This document shows, piece by piece, positions 52,127-64,000 of a stretch of DNA of 64,000 bases (position 1 is its first letter; every line of letters starts with the position of its first letter). A program made the position numbers and the translations under genes. Origin of the DNA: Fratercula arctica. Taxonomy: Eukaryota; Chordata; Aves; Charadriiformes; Alcidae. Under the pieces are notes generated by a model. The model saw nothing but the letters and a program-made list of their open reading frames with translations. It did not search any database and was not told where the DNA came from. The stretch lies in the NCBI GenBank assembly GCA_947846985.1, contig CANTUZ010000001.1, positions 184,720,455 to 184,784,454 of the forward strand. The letters run 5' to 3'.

Positions 52127-52575
52127 TACCATGGTTTAACCCCAACTGGCAGCCAGGACCACGCAGCCACTCACGCAGTTCTCCCTCTTTCCTCCAGAAG
52201 GGCAGAGAGAAGAGGGAGAAAAGGAGGGCAAAAGGAAAGGAAAATAACAACAATAACAATAATAATAATGACACAAGTCACTCTCACAGCCTGGTGAACT
52301 GGCACCATCCCGAGCAGTGATCATGAGTACCCGCCCCCTGGCTAACCCCATTTAGATACTGAGTATGACATCTATGGAATATTCCATTGGCCATTCCATC
52401 ATTCTGTCTAGGCTCCTTCTCAGCTTCTATGGGAAGCTGAAGAAAGTCCTTTAAAAAATATAAAGATCACCCGGCAACATCTAAACCAATATGCATTATT
52501 GACATTCCTTTCATACCAAATCTGAAACACAGCAACCACTAGAAAGAAAACTCTGTCCCAGATGAAACCAGGACA
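52127..52575 (-). mobile_element. Avian endogenous retrovirus solo LTR
   Basis: Read on the minus strand, the element begins TGTCCTGGTTTCATCTGGG (ending at 52575) and ends GGGGTTAAACCATGGTA (52127). These are the termini of an LTR type I recognise from bird genomes. The final CA has decayed to TA, and the TG end is intact. A degenerate TATA-like TATCTAAA is read on the minus strand from 52351-52358, downstream of the U3-like half. An ATT/GTT microsatellite at about 52,243-52,270 and a GC-rich terminal part follow, as expected for this LTR type. ACTAT flanks both sides, a 5-bp duplication as typical of ERVL-type integrases. No gag, pol or env sequence is adjacent, so this is a solo LTR left by recombination between two LTRs of a provirus. 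Confidence 0.85.
52243..52270. repeat. AAC/AAT microsatellite within the LTR
   Basis: ATAACAACAATAACAATAAT-type trinucleotide repeats belong to the LTR itself, so its length probably varies between copies of the family. Confidence 0.8.
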
Positions 52576-52580
52576 ACTAT
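52576..52580. repeat. Target-site duplication, right
   Basis: ACTAT immediately right of the solo LTR, matching the left copy. Confidence 0.75.
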
Positions 52581-55500
52581 TAAATAAATACAGCATGTAA
52601 TCAATTTTTCTTAAACTTTGTTAGGTTGTTTAGTGCATTTAACTATAAAGCTGACGAGTTATAATGAAACTGTAGGGCTGTTTTTAGTTCAACATTAACT
52701 GCCTGATATGTATCTTGTAAGTTAAATTAGATCTTAATATGGGCTGATAATGAAAAAATGGATCACAATAATAATAACAGGAAAGTCATTATGATAACAT
52801 TAATTATTATAATCACTGTGTCTGTCAGTATTAAAATCATGCAATGGTATGAAAGTACTACTGTATTAAGGTCAACTTTATTCTCTTGTAGAAGTCTTTG
52901 TAACATGAACTTTAAAGTGGCGTAAAGAAAGTAACAGTGAAGGAGCATGTCTCATGTACATAAAATGTTTTTCAAGTATCAAGTAGTTGGAGATAGAAAA
53001 GCGACTGATACATATTTCCTGAGCATTTTAATACTTATTTAATTACTCTACAAAAGAAAATGTAAGAGACAAACTCTTGCAAGCTGCAGTTGTCCTGTCC
53101 AGAGTCTCTGAGCTGCTCAGATTAATTTAAGTCTCATTATGCAACATATTTGTTTAGGAAATAAGAGCACTAACATGCTCTTCAAAGTAATTGCTTTTAC
53201 AGAAAGCAGAAATTTTCTCTGAAAAACATAATGAAGCTTTATGAGGTAAATCAGACTGAGACAGCAAGAGAGGAAAAAAAAAACTAGTTACAAGAAATGT
53301 CAAAGGGAACTGTTTGAAGTGGTAGGCATGATCTAAACTGCTCCAAATGGAAATGTTGCAGCACTACTTGAATGTCTAGAACAGGATAAAGAGAGGAGAG
53401 CATATAACTTAACTCTCACTATGGCTTTGAAGTCAAACTGCCTTCTACTTGTTGTTGATACTATTTCTTTTCTTAAATAGGCCTCTAACAGGTCAATTTT
53501 AGTTCGAGCAAATCAATAGAGAGCATGAAAACAAGTAGGAGTCCAACCTGGACCTAAAACAACTTCTTTTTTGAATGCTGGGTGCCATCTTGGCGTCAGT
53601 ATCAGAATTCTTTCCAATCCTGGACCCATCACTTTGTAGGCAATGGAATCCACACATCCCTCAAGTTTATTAGACCCATAGATGACAGAGATATAACATT
53701 GGCATGAGTCTTTTTCCCTTCAGTATAAACTGACGGAGCTGATGGGGTGCAAAGCAGAGAGCATACTGAGACCCCCAATCCTGGGGCTTCTCAAATACAA
53801 CTGCAATGTGGAGCTCCACCAGCAAGGCACAGGTGAGCCCCTGTTGAATATATTTAGAGTAAACCTGTGATTCATTGTTTGAAAGATAATTTTAAAAGGT
53901 TTTTCTTTTTTTTTTGCCACTACCATCCAGTAATCATTAGATAACCACAGCGCAATACTGAATTCAACTTGTAGCATAATTACCATTTCTGCAATATTAT
54001 GAAAAACAGCTACACAGCACGTGAGGAAGGTATATACATTTTCACATTTCGCATAGGTTAACAATACAACGAAAGGAAAGTGGTTGTAAAATAACACCAA
54101 AAATTAGCAATCTGTGAAGATCTCTCCTTTAAATCTTAGCTTAAAGAAACAGAAGATATTGGTTTCTTAGTTCAGTAAAAAAGGACACAATATTGATGTA
54201 AGATTTTTTGTTCTGAAATGATTCTGTTCCTTTATTGCTTTTAGTTAAACTCAGTGTTAAGTACATTTTAAATATATGATGTACCACTGTACTTGCATTA
54301 CAGTATGCAAATATAAATAAAATTACCACAAATTGGTGAACAATTAATAAGATTCATTTCAGGGACATTTCATCACTAAAGGCTGTTTCCCTGCCAACCT
54401 AGACATGAAGTATTTAATTCTAAATGACACCACCTGCTCCTACCTATAAGTGCAATGAAAAAGCTGCCAAGGAGCATGTTGGGAATTAACTTGCAGCCTT
54501 CCCTTTAATCAGGCATTCCTCCATAATGGTGGAATCCAGCAATCTCATGGAATGAAAAATATGATTGTAGTATATGTCTGAAATTCAATTTTGAACCTTC
54601 ATTGTGATGTCTGACTTAACACACTTTTTCTTTACTATTTTTCTTTAGCTGCCAGATGGGTTACCAACTACTTGAAGTAAAGACATACTAGATAAATGCC
54701 AGTGCCCCACTCTGACAAGGACAGTACGGTTAAACAAACATTTATAAATGAAGGCTGGCTCCTCTGATTTTAGCTGGTTTTAATTTCAAGGCCTATACTC
54801 AAACTTGCATTTTCAGAAATATGAGACTGAAAGGACAGCAATGAAAGAGGAAAGACATTTTAAAAGTTAAAAAACCATACAGTTCCAAAAAAAAAAAAAA
54901 AACAAACCCAACCATAGGAATTTGCTCATACAAATGACTTCTGTTTTCCACAGCAAAGGTAGCTTTGGGCAACAATGTGTAAGGCTGGTTTTGGGGGACA
55001 CTTTTGTTATCCTTGTGCTTGGATGTTTCCTTTTCCCCTAACAAACTGCTGATAAAAAAGTAAAATCCAGTACACTGTCTTACATTTTGTTCTACGTCCT
55101 TAACATCACATTTGATAGTCAGACTAAGTTTTATCATCACATATAGAACTGACTTAGCAAAAGAAAAAGTCACCATACAAGCATTTTCCATGATCGAAAA
55201 TAGCAAGATAACAACCCTTTCACCTTATTATTAATGGTAAGAAAAGTCGCAGTGATGTTTCACAATAAGCATTCAAAGCCTATTCAAATCTGGGTCTCCT
55301 TGCTGACGTGGTTACGAATACTTTAACAGCTACAACAAAGTCATTTGCACTGCTAAAGTTCCTCATCCAAACAACCGCAACAAGTTTAGCAGGTGTGCTG
55401 CATGTTTAAACAGCACGCATCCCAGGTCTTATGCCCAGTATTTCTTCATGTACACAGTATGTGTTTCTGATATAGTCATAGCCCTTTGTGTCATAAACAT

Positions 55501-57599
55501 CACGCTGTTCTGCACTGAAGTGAAAGGGAGGAAGGGCAAAAAGTATCACCCGCTGAGGAATTAGAAGAACGGGAATACAACCTTCCTCTTTTCCTGAAAA
55601 CGAAACACAGTCTCCTCTGCGAAGGTTGGGTTCACTCCCTACACATGCTGTGTTTTCAAATTCCTGCCATTAAAAGTGTGATCTGCTAGCTCAGCACAGT
55701 CTCCTGATAAAATATTTGCTAAACTCAACGTCTGTTTTCCCCCAGTGAATTAGTGCTAAGCAGAGTCAAAGTCTTAAACCTCACCATTTAGATGCTGCAC
55801 AATATTATCCTATGTGAATACTTCCATAGTTAGACAGACTGCTCAGTTGGGTATATAGTAATCATCCTTTCTTTTGCTGCTGTGTAACCAAAAGCTAATA
55901 AAAGACCAAATTCTGGATAACTCAGTGCTTACTTAGACAATGTTATTCATGATAAAGTAATAAAAAAAGTGGTACAAACAATTTCACTTAGCAACTCCAC
56001 TCCAAACCATAGGATTATTTATGTATATATGTATATGCAGACATTCATAAATATGACTTAAATGCATAGGGCTCTCCCAGTAGAATTCACTGTACTAACT
56101 CACTCACCTGAAGTCCCTCCTAAAAGTACAGAAGAGAGTTGGGTTCCTAGACTGTGATTCAATGCGCTGAGCACAGGCAGTCTAAATCACAAGCATGGAA
56201 AGGAAAAGAAGGTATGGTGGGAGTTCTGCCTCTTGCATGAAATAGGGCAGCCATTCCATGGTCACACACCTGAATTCCTCTGTTTTAAAGCTCAATTTTA
56301 ACCTGCTTCCCATACTTTCATGCCAATTTTAACTTTTCTGGCTGTGCAGAGGCCCAGCTTCAACAAGAAGGACAGGCAGTGGGTGCCTTTGCCCAGAGTA
56401 GCTCATAGCTCAGCAATTAAGACGCTCACAAGATGTGGAAGTGAAGTATTCAAATCTACTCAGGCCGAAGAGAGCTTTGAAACCATTGATAAGTGTTTAT
56501 CCTAAGTTAGACATACTCTAAGCATTTAGAATATCAGGAAAATCAGAAAATGTTGAAGCCCTAGATGAAGGGAGCACAGCTCTATGTATCCAAGGAAGCT
56601 TTTGCATGAAAAAAAAACAGGCACCAGTAATGTCTTAGGCATCCAAGCAGCTAATGGTGAGTCTCTTAAGTCTTCGTCCTCCACTCTTACTGCATCTAAA
56701 CACATTGAATATCTGGCGATGTCCAGAAAATACCCTCAGGAAAAGCCTAATGTTCACCATTGTGTCACACAAACTGTAAATGATTTTAGCATTCAGCTTG
56801 TTAAGGGGACAGATGTTGCTGTAAAAAAATAAGCACTGAAGTGTCACCAAAATTGTAGAACATTTGGGATTAGGAATAATTGAGGAATTTGTACCAATAA
56901 AGACACTTTATTATTAAGCAGAAGTTGCATGGTCTCTTGAGATGGTGCATATGTACTAACTATATCACTCCCTTAACAATCACTGACAAGAGTATTAGAG
57001 TGCTGGTGCCTTATACAGAGCTCATCTACAGTAGCAAGAGGCACAAAAAGTGCAGGGAAGTCAAATACTGGAATCACAAAAAAATGGTATTAGGTTTGAA
57101 GAGGTGGGGGAGTTGAAAACTGATAGCTCATAATTCAGGGTCAGGCACTTCTTATTTTTAACCTACAGGCTGAAATTCTACTGCCATGGAAAAGATGAAT
57201 AGTTCCTTCAGGGGGTACCTAAAAATTGTTTACTGTTCTCATCACTTTGCCACAGTTAATACAGCACATAATATATTACCTAGCAGTCTAGAATTATTGC
57301 TTTGCAGCAATTTCATAGTGCTTACTTCAAAAGAAAACATGATACATGCCACATAGAGGATGAATGATGACAACGACAAATAGTAGATATATTAGTGGTA
57401 TTTTGAATTACGAAAAGTTGCAGTCTACTCTTTTTGTCCTGCACTTGTCAATAATATATTAAGGCCTCTTTAGTAATTCCTATTTCTAACTATAGAAGCA
57501 CTTAAATGGATCTCTCACCATACTTTAAAGCATTTCAATATTTTAAATATACTTATGCTGAAGACATATGAAAAAATAGACATATAGACCCATTAACTG
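52581..57599. other. AT-rich gene-free DNA
   Basis: Minus-strand frames of 126 codons (53720-54100) and 135 codons (54799-55206) are the longest here. Both are rich in F, L, S and K and resemble no family; the second runs through the A tract at 54887-54902, which it reads as poly-F. No other structure is recognised. Confidence 0.6.
54887..54902. repeat. Poly-A tract
   Basis: A 16-nt A run followed by CAAACCCAACC. Confidence 0.9.
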
Positions 57600-57681
57600 A
57601 CCTTCCAAAGGTCAAACAGAAAATCTATAACAGACCAGGACACTGAGTGCAGCTTTTCCAACTCCTATTTTGGAGCTTGCT
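57600..57681 (-). mobile_element. Probable MIR-like SINE fragment
   Basis: On the plus strand the order AAGGTCAAACAG, a short spacer, ACAGACCAGGAC and then TCCAACTCC follows the reverse complement of the MIR/CORE-SINE junction between core and tRNA-like head. That junction typically reads AAGGTCACACAG, then GCAGAGCCAGGA, then a decayed B box and tRNA part. The piece is about 80 bp and strongly diverged. The call is from pattern recall of the family. Confidence 0.45.
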
Positions 57682-60600
57682 TTCATCTACCTTTACTGTT
57701 AGTTCCTGTTTTTTACTTGTCTCATTTTCTCACTTCTTACCTTTCAGCTTAGAATTTACCTGTCTCCAAAAGCAATTATAAAAAGATGCAATTATATGAA
57801 GTGATTGCAACCAGCTTCAGAGCTTAGAAATTCAAACACTGAAGTTGTTCTCCCGATGGACTTCACATATTAAGAGGTACCTCCAAAACTTAAGACTAAA
57901 ACTCTGTGTAAACAAAGAGCTGAAGTCTTTTAACTCTCTAAACTCTTTTTTTAAAAGAGCAGTCAAAAAGCAGCCAAAATTCAACATCTTACGAAATTTG
58001 AATCTTCAACATCATATGGCATGCTTTGTGCAAAATAAGACTTCATGGGAAGAATTCCATGTTGATATTAAGAAAAGAAAAGCAATTAATCACCCCCTGT
58101 ATGAAACACTCTGCAGTCGCTGTCATATGCGATTTTATCAGCTCTACTGAAGCCAGAGTACATTCTGCATTTCACACTTCAGGGCAAGAAATGGAGAACC
58201 TATATGGCTGGCTGGATTACCATGAGCTGTGTTCAGATCCCTTGTGTTCCAGTAAAGGTTTTAAAACTAATACATTATTATAATCCAATTATTCCTGATT
58301 ATCAGTTTCCTAGTTTATTGTAGTTTCAAACACGTGTGTTGATAAAGCACTGGAAAATCTGGGAGATTTTCTGATGGCAGGTATAGTCAGATTTCCTACC
58401 TTTCTGATACCTCTGGTTTATACGTTCAGTTTTCATTAGGAACAACATCTAGTAAGTAGGGTAGGATATTTTCAGACTTGAGAGAAAAATCCATATAATG
58501 TCAGACAGCATAGAGGCCATGTTAACCAATATTTCTGATTACCACTTTTTACATATCTTCTGTCTTATATGTGTTATATAGGCCTAAGTAACATTTGAAC
58601 AAGTAAAATACACACAGATAAGTCTAGCTAAAGCACACGTTCACATGTCCTGTAAGGACTCATTTTTTTCTAAGTAGAACAGTTCATTGTACTAACTCTT
58701 CTATGAACAGAAATGGACAGTCTTTGAAAATATCTATTGATTCACAAGCCTAAAGGAACCATCAACATCTAAGGTAACTGCATTGCTATGAGTATACTAA
58801 GTTCATCAACTAATTAACAGTTAGTAAATTCTAGTAGAAAGCTGTGCTTGAAAATTGGGGGGTTAGAATTTACAGAAAAATTATTGATTTTTTTAGGAAC
58901 TAGAGGCTTAATTTAGGGACACAATATTCAGGGAAATGAGGAATCAAACCTTAATTCATTCAAGTAATTTACACAAACTTAAAGTACTTCATTGCCTGTC
59001 CTAAAGGAGTATTGAAAACATTCTATTCAGCCAAGAGAAGGAGGCAAAATACCCCTGAAACAGAGGTCACGGAGCTGAGAGTGAGAGGATGTACTGGTTT
59101 GACAGCACCGAAAGGAGATCTTGACTAGAGCTGCGATAAGACAGGCAGGCAGGAGAGACAGCACAACTGGGACAGGTCTCCCAGGACTGTAATTACATCA
59201 AGGACCTCAAAGTAACTTAGGACTAGGGAATATGAAATGTTTTAGAACTTGTCATTTCCTAAAGCCTTGTATTTTGTGTTGTGCCTTCTAGTTCCACAGT
59301 ACAAATTTCTACCTGCCTCTTTCATGCAGGCAATTATGCTGCATATGAAGAAAGAATTTTTTTCTCCAGAGATGCACAATCCATATGCATGTATTTCACA
59401 GAGGCAACTTTAACAAAATATCTGATTATGAATTAAAACTCTTTTTGAAGTATGCTGGGAAGATATGCATATCTAGACTGCATTCACAGTGAGAGGTTTT
59501 TTCCCAATATATTGTTGCTGTTACTTTCTTAGTAGCCACAGTGCAACCACTGGTCCTTAAAAAATACTAAAGACACTTCATGAATGTGGGCATTGTGGAC
59601 ACTTGGACACCAGGTTTTACAGTGACAGAGCAGATCAGGGGACTGGACTTGGAGAAGACCATGACTTCTTTCTAGCCCATTTGCCACACTTTTTGTCAAC
59701 ATAAGACAGGGTAGGAGGGCTGAGAATGATGTACGTGCAGGTCTCATCCAAACATCCTGTTGGGATGTGGCTGGGCGTACACCCAACCCTATGATCTGGA
59801 AATAGCTGGCATCCCACATTCATTAAGTGACTGCCAGCATTCAGCCCTTCTGTTGTCTAAACCTGTCCAGATTATATCTGTCTTCCATGCTGCTTAAAAT
59901 GCCAGTGGCATCAGGAGTGAGGTTATGCTGGTGCTAATTCTAGTGAGCTGCTTCAGAACTATGGACAATATGGAACTCATGACAACTAGAAAAAAAATAA
60001 AAAAGTTTCAGAGGAATCTAATCAAGGTACATGAACAAGAAGTATTATGACAGATAAAATTCAATTTTGACACAGGCACAATATTGTCCATTAGAAGAAA
60101 CAATGTAAACAACTCATATATACTGCCTAGTTGTAGCAACTGTAATTACTCACAGAAAAGACAATACAAATGTAATGAAATAGAAAAGTAAAAAAATTGG
60201 CCTGGTGAACTCTTAGTACTGACAAGGACGTAGAAGCAAACAAACCTATACGTTCTCAGAGAATAGTTTAAGTCACTGTACTAATAAACTGTATTTTGAA
60301 TGTATTAGGTGAATGTATTTGATTTCAAAATCACTATACAGCAACAAGTACAAAAGGATATAATTTTACAGGTCTATATCCTTGTCACAACAAAATCTGT
60401 CCTTAGCTCAAGTATTAGTTAATCAATGTTGAAATGTTAATGGTGTAGGATGTAAAAATAATTGCATTATGAAAGGGTGAATCCTGCCTTATTTCGAACG
60501 GTGTCATCTCCTGTCTGGTCTGTTTACCAAGCAGCCACCATTTCCATTTAAGTACAATGATATTATGAAAGACTTGGAAAGGGCCTACTGATTTACAAAA

Positions 60601-61514
60601 AACAGCATAGTGATAATCTACAGGGAGATCTGCGGTTTCATTTGGTAATTCAAGTTAAAATGAAGACAGATACATAATTACATACTTACTGAGAATGACA
60701 AATTGCTCATAGGATTAATAAAATCACCTTTCAATTGTAAAGAAGAAAAAAAAAACCAAGAAAGCAGTAGCGTATCATTTTCATAATGCCTTCAAAATAT
60801 TTCCTTTGTCTCACAGCTACTCCTGACTATGTTTTAAAAAAGCATCTGCATGTCCTAAGCAAAGCATTCTAAATACACATTGCATGTTTTGGACATACTT
60901 TTTATCAAATCTTATCTAAGCACCTTTTCTGCCTCTGCGTTAGGCCTGAAATAAAGAAGTGTTAAAAGACCTTTTTCCCATATAATGTTTTCAATTTAAT
61001 ATAATATTTTTTGTTTTCTAATAGAGCAGAAAATATTGGTAAAGTCCACAGGGCACTTCCCAAATCCAAACTACTACACTCCAAATCCCCAGTGAAATTA
61101 TATGACTTCTGTGGACTGTAGAGCAAGACATATCTTTCATTCAACAAATGCAAGCTTGCCAAATGTGCAGTCATAAAATCTGACAATGTGCACAGTTTCT
61201 GTGCGCTACCATAGACTAGCTATAAATTTCATCATTTTTTCCAAGCTTAATCACACTTCTAGACTTCTGACTCTGTTTCTGCAGGGTTTTTCAAATTTTA
61301 GTTTCCTTTTAATCTCTTTAATTGGGACATTATTTGATTATGTCATACTCTTCCATATAGCTAACTAGTACTTATCCAGGTAAAATATTTCCTCTACATA
61401 TTTCCCATGAGCTATTATAGGAGCATAAGATGCCATGTCACTGTAATTGCTCTTAAAACATAGAGTTTGGATTCAGTTACCTATCAAGTAGAGTACACTC
61501 TAATAGCAAACAAT

Positions 61515-61540
61515 GACAACAACAACAACAATAACAACAA
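61515..61540. repeat. CAA microsatellite
   Basis: ACAAC/AACAAT units totalling about eight trinucleotides, with one T substitution. Confidence 0.85.
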
Positions 61541-63095
61541 AGGTTTATTAACTTCAGCACAACTTATTGCTCAATATAGCAGGAGCATCTGTGTGTAGTG
61601 TTTTCCTGCAGCCAGATAGATATAAGCAAAGAACCCTCAGCTGTGCCTGGAAAATGTAACTATGGTAGAAAATTCTATTCCACTGTGTTCAGCAGGGTGT
61701 TTTACAGGACAGGATTTGAGAGAAGTAAATTTCCAATTTTAGAGATTTGGATTGTCTCAGATGTGTATACAAGTTCAGCGCTTCCCTGAAACTTAACTAA
61801 ATAAATGAGTCTATAGAATCTACTTCTGGAGTAGAAATCTCACAAGGTTATGTAGCTTTTCAAGGCTGTACGAGTTGGCTTCTTGCAGTGCAGCCATAAA
61901 ACCTGAGAACAGTCTCTCAAGCAGGACTCTTTAGAACTTTTGGTACCAGTTAGAATGGAGACCGTGAATCAGAAAATGTCAAAAAATAACATGAATGCAT
62001 CTGAACTCTTTTGGGCTACACAGAAGATTCCTTGCAATTTTATTTTTCATGTAGTTCCTGTTCTCACCATATTGGTATATACTTACATAACTAAATTGCA
62101 GTTTTAGGATAAATTCTGACAAACAAACATGACTTTGTAGGTCTATTGTACACCAGTAGTAGTGGTTAATAAATATTTTTCATTTATTCAACAGTTAATC
62201 TAAAAACCAAATCTCTTTCTATTTTTGTAATTTCTAACTCACACTTAATGCAAAAAGAATTCTATATCGATGAGAATAGGAAATGCCCTTGTGAAATTGA
62301 AAGATTATAGCAATTCCAGCCTGAGTGTGACAGTATTGCCAACGTTATGCCCAAAACTCATGATTCAGATCCTGAAAATCAATTATAAGTTCTTATATAA
62401 CATAGCACTTTTTATTTGCCTTCTGGCTTTTCAACTGTATTTCCAACTCCTTCACTGCAATTATGAGTGCTATAGCTTTCCTCTTGATAAATTTTATTGC
62501 ACATCTGTGAATCCCTGCTTATTTGTCAATTTCTCTCTAGGAATATATAGACTGAAGTAAAGAAAATAATACTAAAGTAATATAGATTAGGTTATATAAT
62601 GTTGCATATAGTATATGTATCCTCAAAATGAAAATTAGTCTGTGGTCATAAATTGGATACTATATTCAACCAAAAATGCAGACCTATTTTGTTTATCAGC
62701 TTCACTTCTAATTCTTATCCTATAACTTCTATTTGACATATTTCTCTCTAACAATGTATATTTATTTAATGGTTATATATCCTCTTCTGCTTCCATTTTA
62801 AAGCTGAGCTCAATTTTTCATTTTCTGACTATTCGTCATCTACCTTTGCGGTTTGTCTTTGGTGATGCAGCTTTGGGGAATCAAGTATCACCTGCAGCGT
62901 AATTGATACACACTATAATTTCTCTCCCATACAATTCATGAAGAAAACAGAAACACTCTGGGGGGCGGGTTTCAAGTCTTGTTTTCTTCAAAGTCTTGTC
63001 ACCTTTTAGAAATGCAGTAAAGAAATATGTGACAGCATCAAAAACACTTCTAAAACGAAAACTGATAAAATTATGTATTTGGTACTTCTCATCTT

Positions 63096-63116
63096 GATAT
63101 ATATATATAATATGTA
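63096..63116. repeat. AT dinucleotide repeat
   Basis: About six AT units followed by degenerate TATGTATA. Confidence 0.8.
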
Positions 63117-64000
63117 TACTATTCCTTCCTTCTTAAGTGAATCTGAACGTGAATCAACAACAGTCATAACCAAGATTTACCAAAGCATCTCTCCACAGTG
63201 AACATTAACAGAGTTGTATTTATGGGCAGATAACAGAAGTAACACACTCATGACTGAGACCTTACATTATCAAGCACATTTGAATTATTCGCAAATGAAA
63301 CCGAATTCATGGATGCTTATTTTCCCCTTTCAATTTCTATTTAATCCTTTACCATTCACTGAGTTTTATGTGGATTCTATATAGTACAGTGGTATCAGCA
63401 ACACAGACCACTTCAATGAATCTTCCTAAATACCCTGTAACTATGGACTATTTCCAGTTTAAAATTGCAATGCGTTCTCAGGGTGTGCCTGTCATTATAT
63501 TCAAGTATAGGTCTCTGCAGCAACCACTTCAAAGGTCAGTTCTCATGCCCATGGAAACAAATCAAACAAAAATGTTAAAATGAATTAACATGTATTAATT
63601 TTAATGTGTAAGCCTACTGTTAAAATTCAGAATTGTTACATCGTCCATGCTTTTTGAAAGTTATTATCTGTGAATCATATTTCTTCATGGAATTTCCCTT
63701 TATGACGCTGAGATTTTTTTCCCATTCATTGATATAATTCACTGTTTTCTGTCAGCTAACACTTCGAGTTAACTCAAAAATTGATGGGAACAAAATATCT
63801 GGAATATGAGAAGTTGTGTCAGAGTAGGATTCATTGACTCAGCAATGAAGCTTGTAAGAGAATGGGAGCACGGTATTTTTAATAGATATGCCACATTTCT
63901 GAACTTCGCTCTCCCTAGATATATACTTAGGAAATTAATCTGCCCAAAGTTAGAAACAGGTGAATGGTCCATATGCTGATTCAGATCTCATTTGAACAAT

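Larger units (their letters stand above)
57682..64000. other. AT-rich gene-free DNA to window end
   Basis: The longest frames are about 100 codons, including overlapping plus-strand frames at 57,845-58,283 and minus-strand frames at 59,529-59,823, and none is recognised. Microsatellites at 61515-61540 and 63096-63116 are listed separately. No element boundary, exon or RNA gene is seen. Confidence 0.6.

Noticed and set aside
52086..52351. Three overlapping frames at the solo LTR
   Set aside because: All lie wholly or mainly within the LTR or its trinucleotide repeat (poly-L, poly-T/I runs). The LTR itself encodes no protein here.
53720..54100. 126-codon minus-strand frame
   Set aside because: No recognisable domain or conserved motif, and it is within the length expected by chance for a window this large.
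54799..55206. 135-codon minus-strand frame
   Set aside because: Hydrophobic, F/K/S-rich translation passing through a poly-A tract read as poly-F. No domain is recognisable.
59529..59823. Overlapping minus-strand frames (96 and 62 codons) as a retrocopy or retroviral gene piece
   Set aside because: Neither translation contains a motif I recognise, and there is no poly-A tail or LTR beside it.

Overview
This window looks like bird nuclear DNA from a gene desert or a very large intron. It is AT-rich throughout. The reading frames are short and scattered, and none is recognisable as a host protein. Poly-A/T tracts and microsatellites are common, and transposable-element content is low. Two elements point to a bird. 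One is a CR1 LINE with the typical 3' end, two tandem ATTCTATG octamers. The other is a solo retroviral LTR whose ends match an LTR type I recognise from avian genomes. I could not support any host exon, promoter, CpG island, tRNA, rRNA or other RNA gene, and there is no sign of bacterial-type systems such as operons or CRISPR.

Layout: positions 1-19,600 are AT-rich DNA with simple repeats, a probable fossil tRNA-derived SINE near 6.8 kb (minus strand) and a possible old CR1 piece near 9.2-9.3 kb (minus strand). Positions 19,628-20,581 hold the best-supported feature, a 5'-truncated CR1 carrying the C-terminal part of its reverse-transcriptase reading frame. The frame is broken by one in-frame TGA, and the element carries an unexpected 60-bp duplicated block at its 5' edge. 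Positions 20,582-45,000 are mostly unremarkable AT-rich DNA, with several unassigned patches of higher GC and a 27-nt poly-A tract. At 45,066-45,123 there is an old CR1 3' tail. At about 48.0-48.4 kb a GC-richer block has LTR-like features, including an AATAAA. At 52,127-52,575 a 449-bp solo LTR lies on the minus strand, flanked by a perfect 5-bp target duplication. A MIR-like SINE fragment lies near 57.6 kb (minus strand).

No genes act together here; the content is neutral or regulatory-type DNA plus transposon remnants. I found no previously undescribed biological system. The observations most worth checking are the duplicated 5' junction of the CR1, the solo LTR as a dated and possibly polymorphic insertion, the LTR-like block near 48 kb, and a 25-bp motif shared by two sites 15 kb apart that may mark an old dispersed repeat.
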